Assembly (NCBI GenBank): GCA_000799755.1
Contig: JUHI01000003.1
Span: 1 to 64,000, forward strand
Direction of reading: 5' to 3'
DNA length: 64,000 nt
DNA from: Martinezella tropici
Lineage (GTDB): Bacteria > Pseudomonadota > Alphaproteobacteria > Rhizobiales > Rhizobiaceae
The notes under the pieces were generated by a model. The model saw only the letters and a program-made list of their open reading frames with translations, was not told the DNA's origin and ran no database searches. The position numbers and the translations under genes are program-made. Shown piece by piece: positions 42,282 to 54,680 of the stretch. The stretch's first letter is position 1. Each line of letters starts with the position of its first letter.

Positions 42282-42593
42282 CTATTTTCCCATTGATTTG
42301 TATTCAGCAATCGAGGCCTTGCCTGTCTTCTTATCGTAGAGACATAACAGGTTGACGTTCTGAACAGCGGCTTTCGATTTGCCGATCGAGCCACGCAGCA
42401 AGAGCCCGACCTTGCCGGTCGCATCATCAAAGACAATGGGAGCCGAAACCTCTGGCGTATTCATGCGGGACATTCCGATGCAGGTGCCGTTTACCTTGGC
42501 GAAAAGCGCGTCCCACGCGCGTTCGCTGGAAGCATAGCTCTGCGCACTCGACACGAGTAGAGCCAACGCGGCGATCCCAAATTTCTGATACAT
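42282..42593 (-). CDS. Small periplasmic hypothetical protein
   Basis: A 103-residue protein with a clear signal peptide (MYQKFGIAALALLVSSAQSY, cleavage after YAS). The mature domain contains two Cys (NGTCIGMSRMNT and NLLCLYDKKTGK) likely to form a disulfide, and a strand pattern VGLLLRGSIGKSKAAVQNVN. No family is named. The ATG at 42593 has GAGAGG upstream. It lies tail-to-head with the LysR gene on the same strand but is probably independent. Confidence 0.7.
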   Translation of the reverse strand: MYQKFGIAALALLVSSAQSYASSERAWDALFAKVNGTCIGMSRMNTPEVSAPIVFDDATGKVGLLLRGSIGKSKAAVQNVNLLCLYDKKTGKASIAEYKSMGK

Positions 42594-42698
42594 GTCAAAC
42601 CTCTCGCACAGACCAAACGCCTTCTTGTTACGGCACCCTGAGCTGAGCCATGACGGCTGAGTGCCTGACGCGACTAGATACAAATCAACATGGCTTCA

Positions 42699-43607
42699 TC
42701 AAGTCTGCTCTTGGGGAGTAACCTCACTCAGCAGCCAATCTTGAAACAATGTTGCTATCTCGTTCGTCTGCTTCTTTTCCGGCATGACGACATAGTAACT
42801 GTTCTCGGTCGGCATCGGCAGATCAAACAGCGGCCGAAGCGTGCCGGCCTTAAGCTCTTCCTCGATCAGATAGATCGGCAAAAGCGCGACGCCGAGCCCG
42901 GCGATGGCAGCGGCGATAATCATGGAGAATTGGTCAAAGCGCGCACCGGGATAGGCGTTCTCGGTCGGCAAGTCCTGCAAATCGAACCATTGCGCCCAAA
43001 GCTTTGGGCGGGTCGTCAGATGCAACAGCGGAGCCGCCGCCAGTTCTTCCGGTGCGGCAAGACCCAATCGTCCGGCAAGTTCCCGGCTGGCGACGGGCAA
43101 CACGGTCTCGCTGCAAAGAAAGGTCGCAACAGCCCCTGCCCAGGCCGGCAAGCCATAGTGAATGGCGAGGTCGAAATTATCCTCATCAAAGCCGAAGGGC
43201 TTGGATCGCGATTCCACCGTGACGGCGACGTCGCGATGCTCGTCGAGAAACCGGCCGAGACGCGGCACCAGCCAGCGCGCGCCGAAGGTCGGCAAGGTCG
43301 CGACCTTCAGCGACAGTTTCATCTGGCCAGCGGCAACAGCGCCGATCATCAGCCGCTCCGAACGCAAGAGCAGATCTTTCACCTCCGGCAACAGCCGAAG
43401 ACCAGCCTCGGAGAGGACGACGCGCTGGCGCACGCGTTCGAACAATTTCAGCCCCGTCTGCTGCTCGAGATCGCTGATCTGGCGACTGACAGCGCTTTGC
43501 GTGAGGTTCAACTCTTCGGCCGCGCGCGAAAAATTCTGGTGGCGCGCCGCGCATTCGAATGCCTGCAGATTGACGATATCAGGGATGAGGCGCCGACGCA
43601 TATTCAT
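42699..43607 (-). CDS. LysR-family regulator, probable controller of the lysine operon
   Basis: A 302-residue LysR-type activator or repressor of the GcvA-like subgroup. The winged helix-turn-helix occupies residues 10-70 (LQAFECAARHQNFSRAAEEL, then NLTQSAVSRQISDLEQQTGL) and the periplasmic-binding-like effector domain residues 95-290 (KVATLPTFGARWLVPRLGRF). It is divergent from hglS, separated by 104 bp holding an AGAATTCT palindrome (43627-43634) and other T-N11-A-like sites, the usual layout for a LysR protein and its target. A lysine-pathway intermediate is a likely effector, by inference from the neighbours. Confidence 0.9.
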   Translation of the reverse strand: MNMRRRLIPDIVNLQAFECAARHQNFSRAAEELNLTQSAVSRQISDLEQQTGLKLFERVRQRVVLSEAGLRLLPEVKDLLLRSERLMIGAVAAGQMKLSLKVATLPTFGARWLVPRLGRFLDEHRDVAVTVESRSKPFGFDEDNFDLAIHYGLPAWAGAVATFLCSETVLPVASRELAGRLGLAAPEELAAAPLLHLTTRPKLWAQWFDLQDLPTENAYPGARFDQFSMIIAAAIAGLGVALLPIYLIEEELKAGTLRPLFDLPMPTENSYYVVMPEKKQTNEIATLFQDWLLSEVTPQEQT

Positions 43608-43711
43608 TCCATTTTCGCATCAAGTTAGAATTCTCTCTCACAACAAAAGCGGCCAAACAAGAGATATTCTGCAAAACAGGAATGATATAGCCTTTCAGGA
43701 AGAGATCGCAC

Positions 43712-45106
43712 ATGAAGCCTGATCACGTCTCGACCAGCGATATTCGCAGCGCTTTTTCGGCCGCCATGTCGGCGATGTATCGCGAGGAAGTCCCCGCCTA
43801 CGGCACGCTCATGGAACTGGTTGCCCGCGTCAACGACGAAACGCTCATCGCACAACCGAAGCTTAAGGAGCGCCTGGAGGCGACCGATTATCTCGATCGT
43901 ATTTCCGAGGAGCGGCACGGCGCCATCCGGCTCGGGACAGCGGCGGAACTTGCGATGATGGCGCGCGTCTTCGCCGTCATGGGCATGTACCCGGTCGGTT
44001 ATTACGATCTGTCGACCGCCGGCGTGCCGGTTCATTCGACAGCGTTTCGCCCGATCGGTGATGCCGAGCTGAAGCGCAATCCCTTCCGCGTTTTCACCTC
44101 GCTGCTGCGGCTGGATCTCATCGCCGATGAAGACCTTCGCAAGGCTGCCGCGGACATTCTTGCCAAGCGCCGGATTTTCACCGATGGCACGGTTGCGCTC
44201 ACCGAGAAGGCCGAACGCGATGGCGGTCTGACCATGGCCGATGCCAGCCGGTTCGTCGACGAAGTGCTGGAAACCTTCCGCTGGCACGACGAAGCCAATG
44301 TCGATGTCGGCATGTACCACCGCCTTCACGATGCGCATCGGCTGATCGCCGATGTCGTGTCGTTCAAGGGGCCACACATCAATCATCTGACGCCGCGCAC
44401 GCTCGATATCGATCAGGTCCAAGCATTAATGCCGGATTACGACATCGCGCCGAAAGCCGTCGTTGAAGGGCCGCCGACACGTGCCTGCCCGATCCTGCTG
44501 CGCCAGACCTCGTTCAAGGCGCTCGAAGAACCCGTTTCCTTCCGCAATGCCGATGGCGTTTGGGAGGCCGGCTCGCACACTGCCCGCTTCGGCGAGATCG
44601 AACAGCGCGGCATTGCGTTGACGCCGAAGGGCCGCGCGCTTTATGACAAGCTGCTCGATCAGTCCCGCAAGGTCGTGCGCCCGGCCGCCGACGGATCGAA
44701 TGCCCGCGATTATGAGGCAGCACTTGCGCAGAGCTTCGCCGAATTCCCGGATGATTGGGCGGCAATCCGCGCCGAAGGCCTCGGCTACTTCACCTATTCG
44801 CTGACGGCCAAGGGCCAGACCGCCGCAACGAGCCATGCGGATATCGACGCGCTGATCGACCAGGGCCTCGTCCAGTTCGACCCGATCGTCTACGAGGATT
44901 TCCTCCCCGTCAGCGCCGCCGGCATCTTCCAGTCCAATCTTGGCGATGGCGCACAGCAGGATTTTGTCGCCAGCCCGAACCAGCAGCGCTTCGAAGCCGA
45001 CCTCGGCATGAAGGTGCTGAACGAATTCGACCACTACGCCGGCATCGAACAGGCATCGATCGACGCCTGCCTGCGGGCACTATCCAAACAAGACGCCGCC
45101 GAGTGA
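43712..45106 (+). CDS. hglS: 2-oxoadipate dioxygenase/decarboxylase (HglS, DUF1338)
   Basis: A 464-residue enzyme of the HglS/YdcJ (DUF1338) family. Characterised members are non-haem Fe(II) enzymes that convert 2-oxoadipate to D-2-hydroxyglutarate. The metal ligands of Pseudomonas putida HglS (His70, His226, Glu294) have counterparts here at His69 in SEERHGAIRLG, His225 in FKGPHINHLTPRT and Glu295 in ARFGEIEQRGIALTP. The conserved substrate Arg follows the first His by four residues. Length and spacing fit. It heads the operon hglS-amaB-aminotransferase-ydiJ. In P. putida it serves D-lysine breakdown; here its neighbours point to L-lysine through saccharopine. Confidence 0.9.
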   Translation: MKPDHVSTSDIRSAFSAAMSAMYREEVPAYGTLMELVARVNDETLIAQPKLKERLEATDYLDRISEERHGAIRLGTAAELAMMARVFAVMGMYPVGYYDLSTAGVPVHSTAFRPIGDAELKRNPFRVFTSLLRLDLIADEDLRKAAADILAKRRIFTDGTVALTEKAERDGGLTMADASRFVDEVLETFRWHDEANVDVGMYHRLHDAHRLIADVVSFKGPHINHLTPRTLDIDQVQALMPDYDIAPKAVVEGPPTRACPILLRQTSFKALEEPVSFRNADGVWEAGSHTARFGEIEQRGIALTPKGRALYDKLLDQSRKVVRPAADGSNARDYEAALAQSFAEFPDDWAAIRAEGLGYFTYSLTAKGQTAATSHADIDALIDQGLVQFDPIVYEDFLPVSAAGIFQSNLGDGAQQDFVASPNQQRFEADLGMKVLNEFDHYAGIEQASIDACLRALSKQDAAE

Positions 45107-45163
45107 GGCGCAGCGGCGTCAATCGCCGCTCGCCGGGATCAAAGACAATTGGAGTTTCATGAG

Positions 45164-47937
<2,774 letters not shown>

Positions 47938-48060
47938 AGCAATTCTCGTGGAAGCGCAAAGCCGAACTGCGTGAAAACAAAGAGATAGAGCATCTCCGTA
48001 ATTCTGTTTAGAAACGGGTATGCCCTAGTCATCGCGTAAAACGCCGGAAGCTTTCGCATC

Positions 48061-51000
48061 ATGATACCACGCCTCGTTTCGGCCAAAGACAGCTTCAATC
48101 AGCAGATCGACGCCCTTGCGCGCCGACTGGCTGCACTCAAGTTTCAAGGCGATGTCGAGACGGATGATGGCGCGCGGACGGTCGCCTCGACCGACAATTC
48201 CATCTATCAGCTCAAGCCGGCAGCAATCCTCTACCCTCGCGGCATCGGCGACCTTAAGATTATCGCCAAAGCCATATCCGAGCCCGAGTTTTCCGATCTC
48301 GCCATCACCCCGCGCGGCGGTGGCACCGGAACCAACGGTCAATCCCTGACTTCAGGCATCGTCATCGACTGCTCCAGGCACATGAACCGCATTCTGGAGA
48401 TCGATCCGGTACGAAGGATCGCGCGTGTCGAGGCTGGCGTCGTCAAGGATCAGCTCAACAAGGCGCTGAAACCATTCGGGCTGTTCTTCGCACCCGAACT
48501 TTCCACCTCCAACCGCGCGACCATCGGCGGCATGATCTCCACCGATGCCTGCGGCCAGGGGTCCTGTTTGTACGGCAAGACCAGCAATCATGTTCTCGGC
48601 CTTCGCGTGGTGCTTTCCGATGGCAGCGACTGGTGGTCGCGACCGCTCGCCGTTGCCGAACTGGAGGAGATCAAGGCGCGTGACGGTCGGGTCGGTGAAA
48701 TCCACAGGGTCGTCGATGCGATTGCCAGGGACAAAAGCGAGCTCATCGCGGCGACCTTCCCGAAGCTCAACCGCTACATGACCGGCTACGATCTCGCCCA
48801 TATCAGGCGCGAGGACGGCCGCTTCGATCTGAATGCGGTGCTGTGCGGCTCGGAAGGCACACTTGCGATGATCGCCGAAGCCGAGCTCAACGTGCTGCCG
48901 ATCCCGGCGCATTCGGCCCTCATCAACATTCGCTATGGCAATTTCAACACGGCGCTTGAGGATGCACGGCGGCTGGTGGCGCTGAGGGTCGCTTCCGTCG
49001 AGACGGTCGACGAGAAGGTGCTGGGTCTGGCCAAGGGCGACATCGTCTGGAGCGGTATCGCGCGCTTTTTCCCAGAGGATGCTTCAGGCCACGCCAATGG
49101 CATCAATATCGTCGAAGTGCTGGCCGACAATCGCGACGAGCTGGAGCGTAAGCTGACCGATGTGACCGCCGCTCTTGATGACCTCTCGGCAGCCCGCCAC
49201 AAGGGCTATACGATCGCGCGTGAAAGAGCGGAGATCGAAGCGATCTGGTCCATGCGCAAGCGCGCCGTGGGCCTGCTCGGCAATGTCGAAGGGCCGGTGC
49301 GGCCGGTGCCGTTCGTTGAGGACACCGCCGTCCCGCCCGAGCATCTGGCCGCCTATATCGGCGAATTCCGCGCACTTCTCGATGCCGAGGGGCTGGACTA
49401 CGGCATGTTCGGCCATGTCGACGCCGGCGTGCTGCATGTCCGCCCGGCGCTTGATCTTACCCGCGCCGACCATCAGCCACTCGTCCGCAGGATCAGCGAC
49501 GGCGTCGTTGCCCTTACCCGCAAATATGGCGGCGTGCTCTGGGGAGAGCATGGCAAGGGCGTGCGCTCGGAATATGTGCCCGCCTATTTCGGCGATCTCT
49601 ATCCCAGCCTGCAGGAGATCAAACGCGCTTTCGATCCCGGCGACCGGCTCAATCCCGGCAAGATCGCCTCCGGCTCATCACGTCCATTACTCAAGATTGA
49701 CGAAGTGTCGCTGCGCGGTGACTTTGATCGGATTATCGGCAACGATATCCGCGCCGCCTTCGATAATGCCGCCTATTGCAACGGCAACGGGGCCTGTTTC
49801 GATTTCGATGCGACGAGCCCGATGTGCCCTTCCTTCAAGGCGACGGGCGATCGGCGCTATTCTCCGAAGGGCCGCGCGGCGCTGATGCGGGAATGGCTGC
49901 GCCTGCTTGCCGAACGCCAGGTCGATCCGCGGCGCGAGGCGGAGGTGCTACGCCGCGCCAACCCTCTCGGCAATCTCGTGCGGCGGATGGTCAACTCGCT
50001 CGATCCGGCCAATCGAGATGACTTTTCTCATGAGGTGCGGGCGTCGATGGACACCTGCCTCGCCTGCAAGGCCTGTGCCGGCCAATGCCCCGTGAAAGTC
50101 AGCGTCCCGGCCTTCCGCTCGAAGTTCCTGGAGCTCTATTACGGTCGATACCTCAGGCCGCTGAAGGACCCGATCGTCGCCGCCATCGAAACGACTCTGC
50201 CGCTGATGGCGCGTTTCAAGCCCGGCTACAACATGCTGACCGGATCGGCCGCCGGCCAAGCCTTCATGAAGCTTGCGGGCCTCACGGCGCTTCCGACCAT
50301 GCCTGCAATGTCGCTTGAGCGGGAAGCTGCCCGCCTTGGCGTGCAGGTTGCTACTCTTCAACGATTGAAGAAGCTCTCCATGGAGGAGAAGACGCAAGCC
50401 GTTGTCATCCTCGCAGACGTCTTCTCAACCCATTTCGATCCAGCCGTCGTCATTGCGGCACTGAAGCTCGCACTGAAAATGGGCTTCAAGCCGTGGCTCG
50501 CCATGTCGCAGAACAACGGCAAGGCCCTGCATGTGCATGGCTATCTCGGCCGCTTCGAAAGGGCGGCGGCGAAATCCCGTGACTATCTCGATCGCATCTC
50601 GCAGATGGGCGTCCCGCTTGTCGGCATAGATCCGTCGATGACGCTCACCTATCGCAGCGAATATGCCGCTCTGCCCTCTACCCGGCTAGGGGCCTCGGTG
50701 CTGCTGCTTCAGGAATGGCTTGCAGCCAATCTCGACCGGTTGCCTTCGCCACGAGCCTTACCGCAGGAGCGTTTCACGCTGCTTGCCCACTGCACGGAAA
50801 AAACGAACGCGCCGGCTGCTCTCAAGCAATGGTCCGTGCTCTTCGGGAAGCTTGGCATCAAGCTCAATATGGCCGATGTCGGCTGTTGCGGTATGGCAGG
50901 CACGTTCGGCCATGAGGTGCGCAATCGCGCGATTTCAGAGAAGCTCTACACAATGAGCTGGCAGGACAGGGTCGCTGAGAACGGCGATCAAACGGTGGTC

Positions 51001-51096
51001 ATGGCGACCGGTTTCTCCTGTCGTTCGCAGGTTGCCAAGATCGATCGTCAGACCATCCAACATCCCGTCGAGATTCTCGATCGGCTGATTGCCTAG
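48061..51096 (+). CDS. ydiJ: FAD/Fe-S D-2-hydroxyglutarate dehydrogenase (YdiJ type)
   Basis: A 1011-residue membrane-associated dehydrogenase. The FAD-binding PCMH domain (residues 45-280) contains TPRGGGTGTNGQSLTSGIVI and TIGGMISTDACGQGSCLYGK, followed by the FAD-oxidase C-terminal domain (to about 560, GMFGHVDAGVLHVRPALDLT). The ferredoxin-like iron-sulfur region is DTCLACKACAGQCPVKVSVP, and the end has Cys-rich LLAHCTEKTNAPAA and DVGCCGMAGTFGHE as in GlpC-like domains. In P. putida this type of enzyme oxidises D-2-hydroxyglutarate to 2-oxoglutarate, the last step after HglS. It begins 123 bp after the aminotransferase gene and may also have its own promoter. A strong hairpin ends it. Confidence 0.9.
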   Translation: MIPRLVSAKDSFNQQIDALARRLAALKFQGDVETDDGARTVASTDNSIYQLKPAAILYPRGIGDLKIIAKAISEPEFSDLAITPRGGGTGTNGQSLTSGIVIDCSRHMNRILEIDPVRRIARVEAGVVKDQLNKALKPFGLFFAPELSTSNRATIGGMISTDACGQGSCLYGKTSNHVLGLRVVLSDGSDWWSRPLAVAELEEIKARDGRVGEIHRVVDAIARDKSELIAATFPKLNRYMTGYDLAHIRREDGRFDLNAVLCGSEGTLAMIAEAELNVLPIPAHSALINIRYGNFNTALEDARRLVALRVASVETVDEKVLGLAKGDIVWSGIARFFPEDASGHANGINIVEVLADNRDELERKLTDVTAALDDLSAARHKGYTIARERAEIEAIWSMRKRAVGLLGNVEGPVRPVPFVEDTAVPPEHLAAYIGEFRALLDAEGLDYGMFGHVDAGVLHVRPALDLTRADHQPLVRRISDGVVALTRKYGGVLWGEHGKGVRSEYVPAYFGDLYPSLQEIKRAFDPGDRLNPGKIASGSSRPLLKIDEVSLRGDFDRIIGNDIRAAFDNAAYCNGNGACFDFDATSPMCPSFKATGDRRYSPKGRAALMREWLRLLAERQVDPRREAEVLRRANPLGNLVRRMVNSLDPANRDDFSHEVRASMDTCLACKACAGQCPVKVSVPAFRSKFLELYYGRYLRPLKDPIVAAIETTLPLMARFKPGYNMLTGSAAGQAFMKLAGLTALPTMPAMSLEREAARLGVQVATLQRLKKLSMEEKTQAVVILADVFSTHFDPAVVIAALKLALKMGFKPWLAMSQNNGKALHVHGYLGRFERAAAKSRDYLDRISQMGVPLVGIDPSMTLTYRSEYAALPSTRLGASVLLLQEWLAANLDRLPSPRALPQERFTLLAHCTEKTNAPAALKQWSVLFGKLGIKLNMADVGCCGMAGTFGHEVRNRAISEKLYTMSWQDRVAENGDQTVVMATGFSCRSQVAKIDRQTIQHPVEILDRLIA

Positions 51097-51129
51097 CCGC
51101 TTCAGAGCCGCTGCCAACGGCCAAAACAC

Positions 51130-51153
51130 ATGTGGCGCCCGAAGGCGCCACAT
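51130..51153. terminator. Bidirectional terminator hairpin
   Basis: ATGTGGCGCC (51130-51139) pairs perfectly with GGCGCCACAT (51144-51153) around a CGAA loop. It lies 34 bp after ydiJ and 29 bp after the end of the convergent saccharopine dehydrogenase gene. Flanking A- and T-rich stretches are short. Confidence 0.75.
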
Positions 51154-51181
51154 CTCGAAAATAGTAAGTGGAAATAGCCGC

Positions 51182-52285
51182 TTAGACGGCTTCTCTCATC
51201 CTGATCTTCTCCAGGCTATAAACCTGCCCGAAGCGATTGGCGAGGAAATCGCCGAAATCGATTTCTTCCTGGCAGACAAAGCCCTTGGCGGGCAGCTTGC
51301 CCTGCGCCAGCAAATCAAGCACGGTGGTGATGCCGGCGGCCGTGGTGATCTGGATCGCGCTCATCTTCTTGCCCGCAACGATGCCGGCATAGACCTTGTT
51401 GGCATAGGTCTCCTGCATGTAGCGGCCTTCGCGCCAGCCGCAGACGGTGACGAAAACGACGACCACGTCCTGCATGGTGGCCGGCAGCGCATTTTCGAAG
51501 AGATCCTTCAGCACATCGCGGCGGTTCTTGAGGTTCAGGTCGTTGAGCAGCGCCTTGATGATGGCCTGATGACCGGGATAGCGGATGGTGCGGTAGTTCA
51601 TCGTGCGCACGCGGCCGGAAAGCGTCTTGGCGAGCGTGCCGAGACCACCCGACGTATTGAATGCCTCATAGGTGACGCCGTCGAGCGAGAATTCCTCGCG
51701 CTCTTCCATGGCCGGCACGGTGACAAGCTTGCCTTCGACGATCGCCTCGCATGGCTCGATATATTCGTTGATCAGGCCGTCCGTGCTCCAGGTCAGGTTG
51801 TAGTTCAGAGCGTTCGACGGATACTGAGGCAGCGCACCGACGCGCATGCGCACGCTGTCGAGGCTGTCGAAGCGCTTGGCGAGATCATTGGCGACGATCG
51901 AGATGAAGCCCGGCGCCAGACCACACTGCGGGATGAAGGCGGTGTTTGCCCCCTGAGCCAGCTCTTCCACCTTCTTAGTCGTCGCGACGTCTTCGGTGAG
52001 ATCGAGATAGTGAACGCCGGCTTCAAGTGCCGCTTCCGCAACGAAGCCTGTGAGATGGAACGGCGCTGCCGACAATACGGCGAACTTGCCCTTCAAAACG
52101 CCGACGAGCCCGGCGCGGTCGGAAATGTCGACGGCGGCCGTGGAAATTGCAGGGTGACGATCGATCTTGTCGAGCTGTTCCTGGCTGCGGTCGGCGACAA
52201 CGACCTTGTAATCGCCCGTTTCGGCCAGCATCAGAGCGATCGCCCCACCGATCTTGCCTGCGCCGATTACCACTATGTCTTTCAT
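51182..52285 (-). CDS. Saccharopine dehydrogenase-like enzyme
   Basis: A 367-residue NAD(P)-dependent enzyme of the saccharopine dehydrogenase family (LYS9-like, glutamate-forming side). The Rossmann motif KDIVVIGAGKIGGAIALMLA is at the start, and later ADRSQEQLDKI gives the acidic residue that selects NAD. Conserved stretches include AAPFHLTGFVAEAALEAGVH, YLDLTEDV and QCGLAPGFISIVANDLAKRF. The ATG at 52285 with GGGAG fits; the longer open frame upstream crosses the promoter region. It would cleave saccharopine to glutamate and 2-aminoadipate 6-semialdehyde, which AmaB then uses. A separate lysine-ketoglutarate reductase is needed to make saccharopine and is not in this window. Confidence 0.88.
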   Translation of the reverse strand: MKDIVVIGAGKIGGAIALMLAETGDYKVVVADRSQEQLDKIDRHPAISTAAVDISDRAGLVGVLKGKFAVLSAAPFHLTGFVAEAALEAGVHYLDLTEDVATTKKVEELAQGANTAFIPQCGLAPGFISIVANDLAKRFDSLDSVRMRVGALPQYPSNALNYNLTWSTDGLINEYIEPCEAIVEGKLVTVPAMEEREEFSLDGVTYEAFNTSGGLGTLAKTLSGRVRTMNYRTIRYPGHQAIIKALLNDLNLKNRRDVLKDLFENALPATMQDVVVVFVTVCGWREGRYMQETYANKVYAGIVAGKKMSAIQITTAAGITTVLDLLAQGKLPAKGFVCQEEIDFGDFLANRFGQVYSLEKIRMREAV

Positions 52286-52378
52286 ATGACTCCCCTGCAT
52301 TTCATTGATAAGATTTTTATAAGTGTAGGCAGGAATTGAACGATTCATAGCGACATAAAATGCATTTCGTTGTATGAA

Positions 52379-52405
52379 TTTGTACAAAATGACGAAATCA
52401 TTTCG
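52379..52405. promoter_or_regulatory. Candidate Lrp operators between the two divergent genes
   Basis: Two short dyads lie in the 138-bp AT-rich gap: TTTGTACAAA (52379-52388, fully palindromic) and CGAAAT-C-ATTTCG (52393-52405, perfect arms). Lrp/AsnC regulators bind such dyads and often control a divergent gene. Confidence 0.45.
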
Positions 52406-52423
52406 CAAAATGCAGGAATAGCC

Positions 52424-52855
52424 ATGCAAGTTACCGATAAGGACCGCGAATTGATCGCCTTGCTCGGCGAGAACGCCCGCATGCCCGTCGCGACGCTCGC
52501 CAAGAAGCTGTCGCTGTCGCGCACCACAGTTCAAGCCAGGCTCGAACGGCTGGAGAGGGAAGGCGTGATTTCAGGCTATGGTGTGCGGCTGTCGGAGACC
52601 TATTTGTCCGGCCTCATTCGGGCGCACGTGCTGATCACCATCGCGCCGAAAGCGCTGTCGGCGGTGACGGCGTCGCTGGATGCCATTCCGGAGGTGACGA
52701 CACTTCATTCGGTGAGTGGCACGTTCGATCTGATCGCCATTATTGCCGCGCCGTCGATCTCCCAACTGGATCAGCTGATCGATGGTATCGGCACAATCGA
52801 TGGCGTCGAACGCACTCTGTCGTCCATCATTCTCTCAACACGAATCTCGCGTTGA
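52424..52855 (+). CDS. Lrp/AsnC-family regulator
   Basis: A 143-residue Lrp-type protein: winged helix-turn-helix at residues 5-60 (DRELIALLGENARMPVATLA, then RTTVQARLERLEREGVISGY) and the amino-acid-binding RAM domain at residues 65-140 (AHVLITIAPKALSAVTASLD, EVTTLHSVSGTFDLIAIIAA). It is divergent from the saccharopine dehydrogenase gene, so it probably activates that gene when lysine or a related amino acid is present; this follows the normal LysM/Lrp arrangement. The ATG at 52424 has AGGA upstream. The gene ends convergent with the ABC transporter operon. Confidence 0.9.
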   Translation: MQVTDKDRELIALLGENARMPVATLAKKLSLSRTTVQARLERLEREGVISGYGVRLSETYLSGLIRAHVLITIAPKALSAVTASLDAIPEVTTLHSVSGTFDLIAIIAAPSISQLDQLIDGIGTIDGVERTLSSIILSTRISR

Positions 52856-52865
52856 TGCCCGCTGG

Positions 52866-53690
52866 TCAGCCAAGCGCTGCCGGCTCCATCTCGGGCGTGG
52901 TGGACAAGACTGCTTCCTTCAAGGCCCGCGAATAGGGATGCTGCGGATTGTCGAGAACGGCGCGCGCGCCGCCCTGCTCGACGATCTCGCCCTTCTTCAT
53001 GATGATGATGCGATCGCTGATGTAGTAGGCGGTCGCCAGATCATGCGTGATGTAGATAATCGAGAGCCCAAGCTCCCTCTTCAGCTGACCGAAGAGATTG
53101 ACGATCGCCATTCTCAACGAAGCGTCGACCATGGAGACAGGCTCGTCGGCCACCAATAGCCGCGGCTGCGGGATGAGCGCCCGTGCTATAGCCGTTCGTT
53201 GCAACTGGCCGCCCGACAGCTCATGCGGAAACCGCCCCTTCACCTCGGCAAGCGTCAGGCCGATATGGGCAAGTGCCTCGTCGGCCATGCGCTCGACATC
53301 GGTCCGGTTTGGCCGCATACCATCAGGCGCAAAACTTTTTGCTGTTTCAAAGAGATATCGATCGACCCTCTTAAGCGGATTGAACGCTTCGAACGGGTTC
53401 TGAAGAACCGGCTGCACCTCGCGCATGAAGGCACGCCGCTCGGATCGCCCGTGAACGGCGACGGGCTTGCCGCGAAAAGTGAGATCGCCTGATGTCGGTG
53501 CCGTCTGGCCGAGGATCATGGAGGCGATGGTGGATTTGCCCGAGCCGGACTCGCCGACGATGGAGAGGATCTCCGGCTCGTCTCCCAGGCTCAGGCTGAC
53601 GTCGTTCACCGCCACGATCTGACGGCGGCTGAGCATCCCGCCCTGCCGGTAGACCTTGCTGACATGCGAAAGGGAAAGAAGATCGCTCAT
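52866..53690 (-). CDS. Peptide-type ABC transporter, second ATPase (DppF/OppF-like)
   Basis: A 274-residue ATPase of the oligopeptide transporter family. Walker A is VGESGSGKSTIASM, the signature is LSGGQLQRTAIARALIPQP, Walker B RLLVADEPVSMVDASLR, and the switch His is in IIYITHDLATAYY. All are intact. It overlaps the preceding ATPase gene by 4 bp and is the last gene of the arabinoside operon. The lack of the usual C-terminal Cys-rich Opp domain is normal for this partner. Confidence 0.92.
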   Translation of the reverse strand: MSDLLSLSHVSKVYRQGGMLSRRQIVAVNDVSLSLGDEPEILSIVGESGSGKSTIASMILGQTAPTSGDLTFRGKPVAVHGRSERRAFMREVQPVLQNPFEAFNPLKRVDRYLFETAKSFAPDGMRPNRTDVERMADEALAHIGLTLAEVKGRFPHELSGGQLQRTAIARALIPQPRLLVADEPVSMVDASLRMAIVNLFGQLKRELGLSIIYITHDLATAYYISDRIIIMKKGEIVEQGGARAVLDNPQHPYSRALKEAVLSTTPEMEPAALG

Positions 53691-54676
53691 GGCGCGCCTC
53701 CCGTCACTGCAAAACAGGCAACACGCCGATCCGGCTCGACGGCTACCATGGGCGGCGCTTCGCGACTGCAGATATCCATGCGTTTCGGACAGCGCGGATG
53801 GAAACGGCAGCCCTCCGGCGGCATGGCGAGATTGGGCGGACGCCCTTCCAGCGAAGGCCGCTTCGAAGCATCACCGATCCTCGGCAGGCTTGAGACCAAA
53901 TGCTGGGTATAGGGATGCAGCGGTATCTGAAAGAGCTTGCGCGTCGGCGCCTCCTCCACCAGACGCCCGGCATAGACGATGCCGATACGATCGGAAACGG
54001 CGGCGTGAACGCCCATGTCATGGGTAACGAAGAGGAAGGACGAGCCCATTTCGCGCTGAATCTCTCGGATCATCGACAGCACATCGCGCTGAACGATGAC
54101 ATCGAGCGCCGTGGTCGGCTCGTCGGCAATGATGAATTCCGGCGTGAGAATGGTGGCAAGCGCGATCGTCATGCGCTGGCGCATGCCACCGGACAATTCA
54201 TGCGGATAGGCATCGAGGAGATGCGCGTCGAGCTTCAGCCGCTGGAGATGAGCGCCAACCCGGTCGAAGAAGGTGGCGCGATCGGCCTTCATATGGCGGA
54301 AGGCGAAATCCGTGAACGAGTGCCGGATGCGCCGCACGGGATTGAGCACATTCATCGATCCCTGCATGATATAGGACAGATGCCGCCAGCGAAGCGACGC
54401 CCGCTGCTCAGGCGTCATCGCGTAAATATCCTGCGTCCCGCCGTTAAAATGAAACTGGACGGCACCGGAAACGACGCGAAGCGGCGGCCGGATGGCGCCC
54501 GCGATCGTCTTGATCAGTGTCGTCTTGCCGCTGCTCGATTCACCCGCAACACCGTAGATCTCGCCGCGGCCGATCGACAGGCTGACATCATCCACCGCGC
54601 GCACCTCGCGATCGACGCCGTAAAGGAAGGCCCGATAGTAGGCCTTGAGGTTGTTGACCTCGACGACAGCCTCCAT
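53687..54676 (-). CDS. Peptide-type ABC transporter, first ATPase (DppD/OppD-like)
   Basis: A 329-residue ATPase. Walker A is [15 protein letters not shown] (an unusual Ser-rich loop but with the required GKT), the signature [16 protein letters not shown], Walker [17 protein letters not shown], and the switch His is in [12 protein letters not shown]. The C-terminal oligopeptide-type domain ([20 protein letters not shown]) contains the Cys cluster that binds a 4Fe-4S centre in OppD-like proteins. It lies 4 bp after the second permease gene and pairs with the next ATPase to drive uptake. Confidence 0.93.
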   Translation of the reverse strand: MEAVVEVNNLKAYYRAFLYGVDREVRAVDDVSLSIGRGEIYGVAGESSSGKTTLIKTIAGAIRPPLRVVSGAVQFHFNGGTQDIYAMTPEQRASLRWRHLSYIMQGSMNVLNPVRRIRHSFTDFAFRHMKADRATFFDRVGAHLQRLKLDAHLLDAYPHELSGGMRQRMTIALATILTPEFIIADEPTTALDVIVQRDVLSMIREIQREMGSSFLFVTHDMGVHAAVSDRIGIVYAGRLVEEAPTRKLFQIPLHPYTQHLVSSLPRIGDASKRPSLEGRPPNLAMPPEGCRFHPRCPKRMDICSREAPPMVAVEPDRRVACFAVTGGAP

Positions 54677-54680
54677 ACCC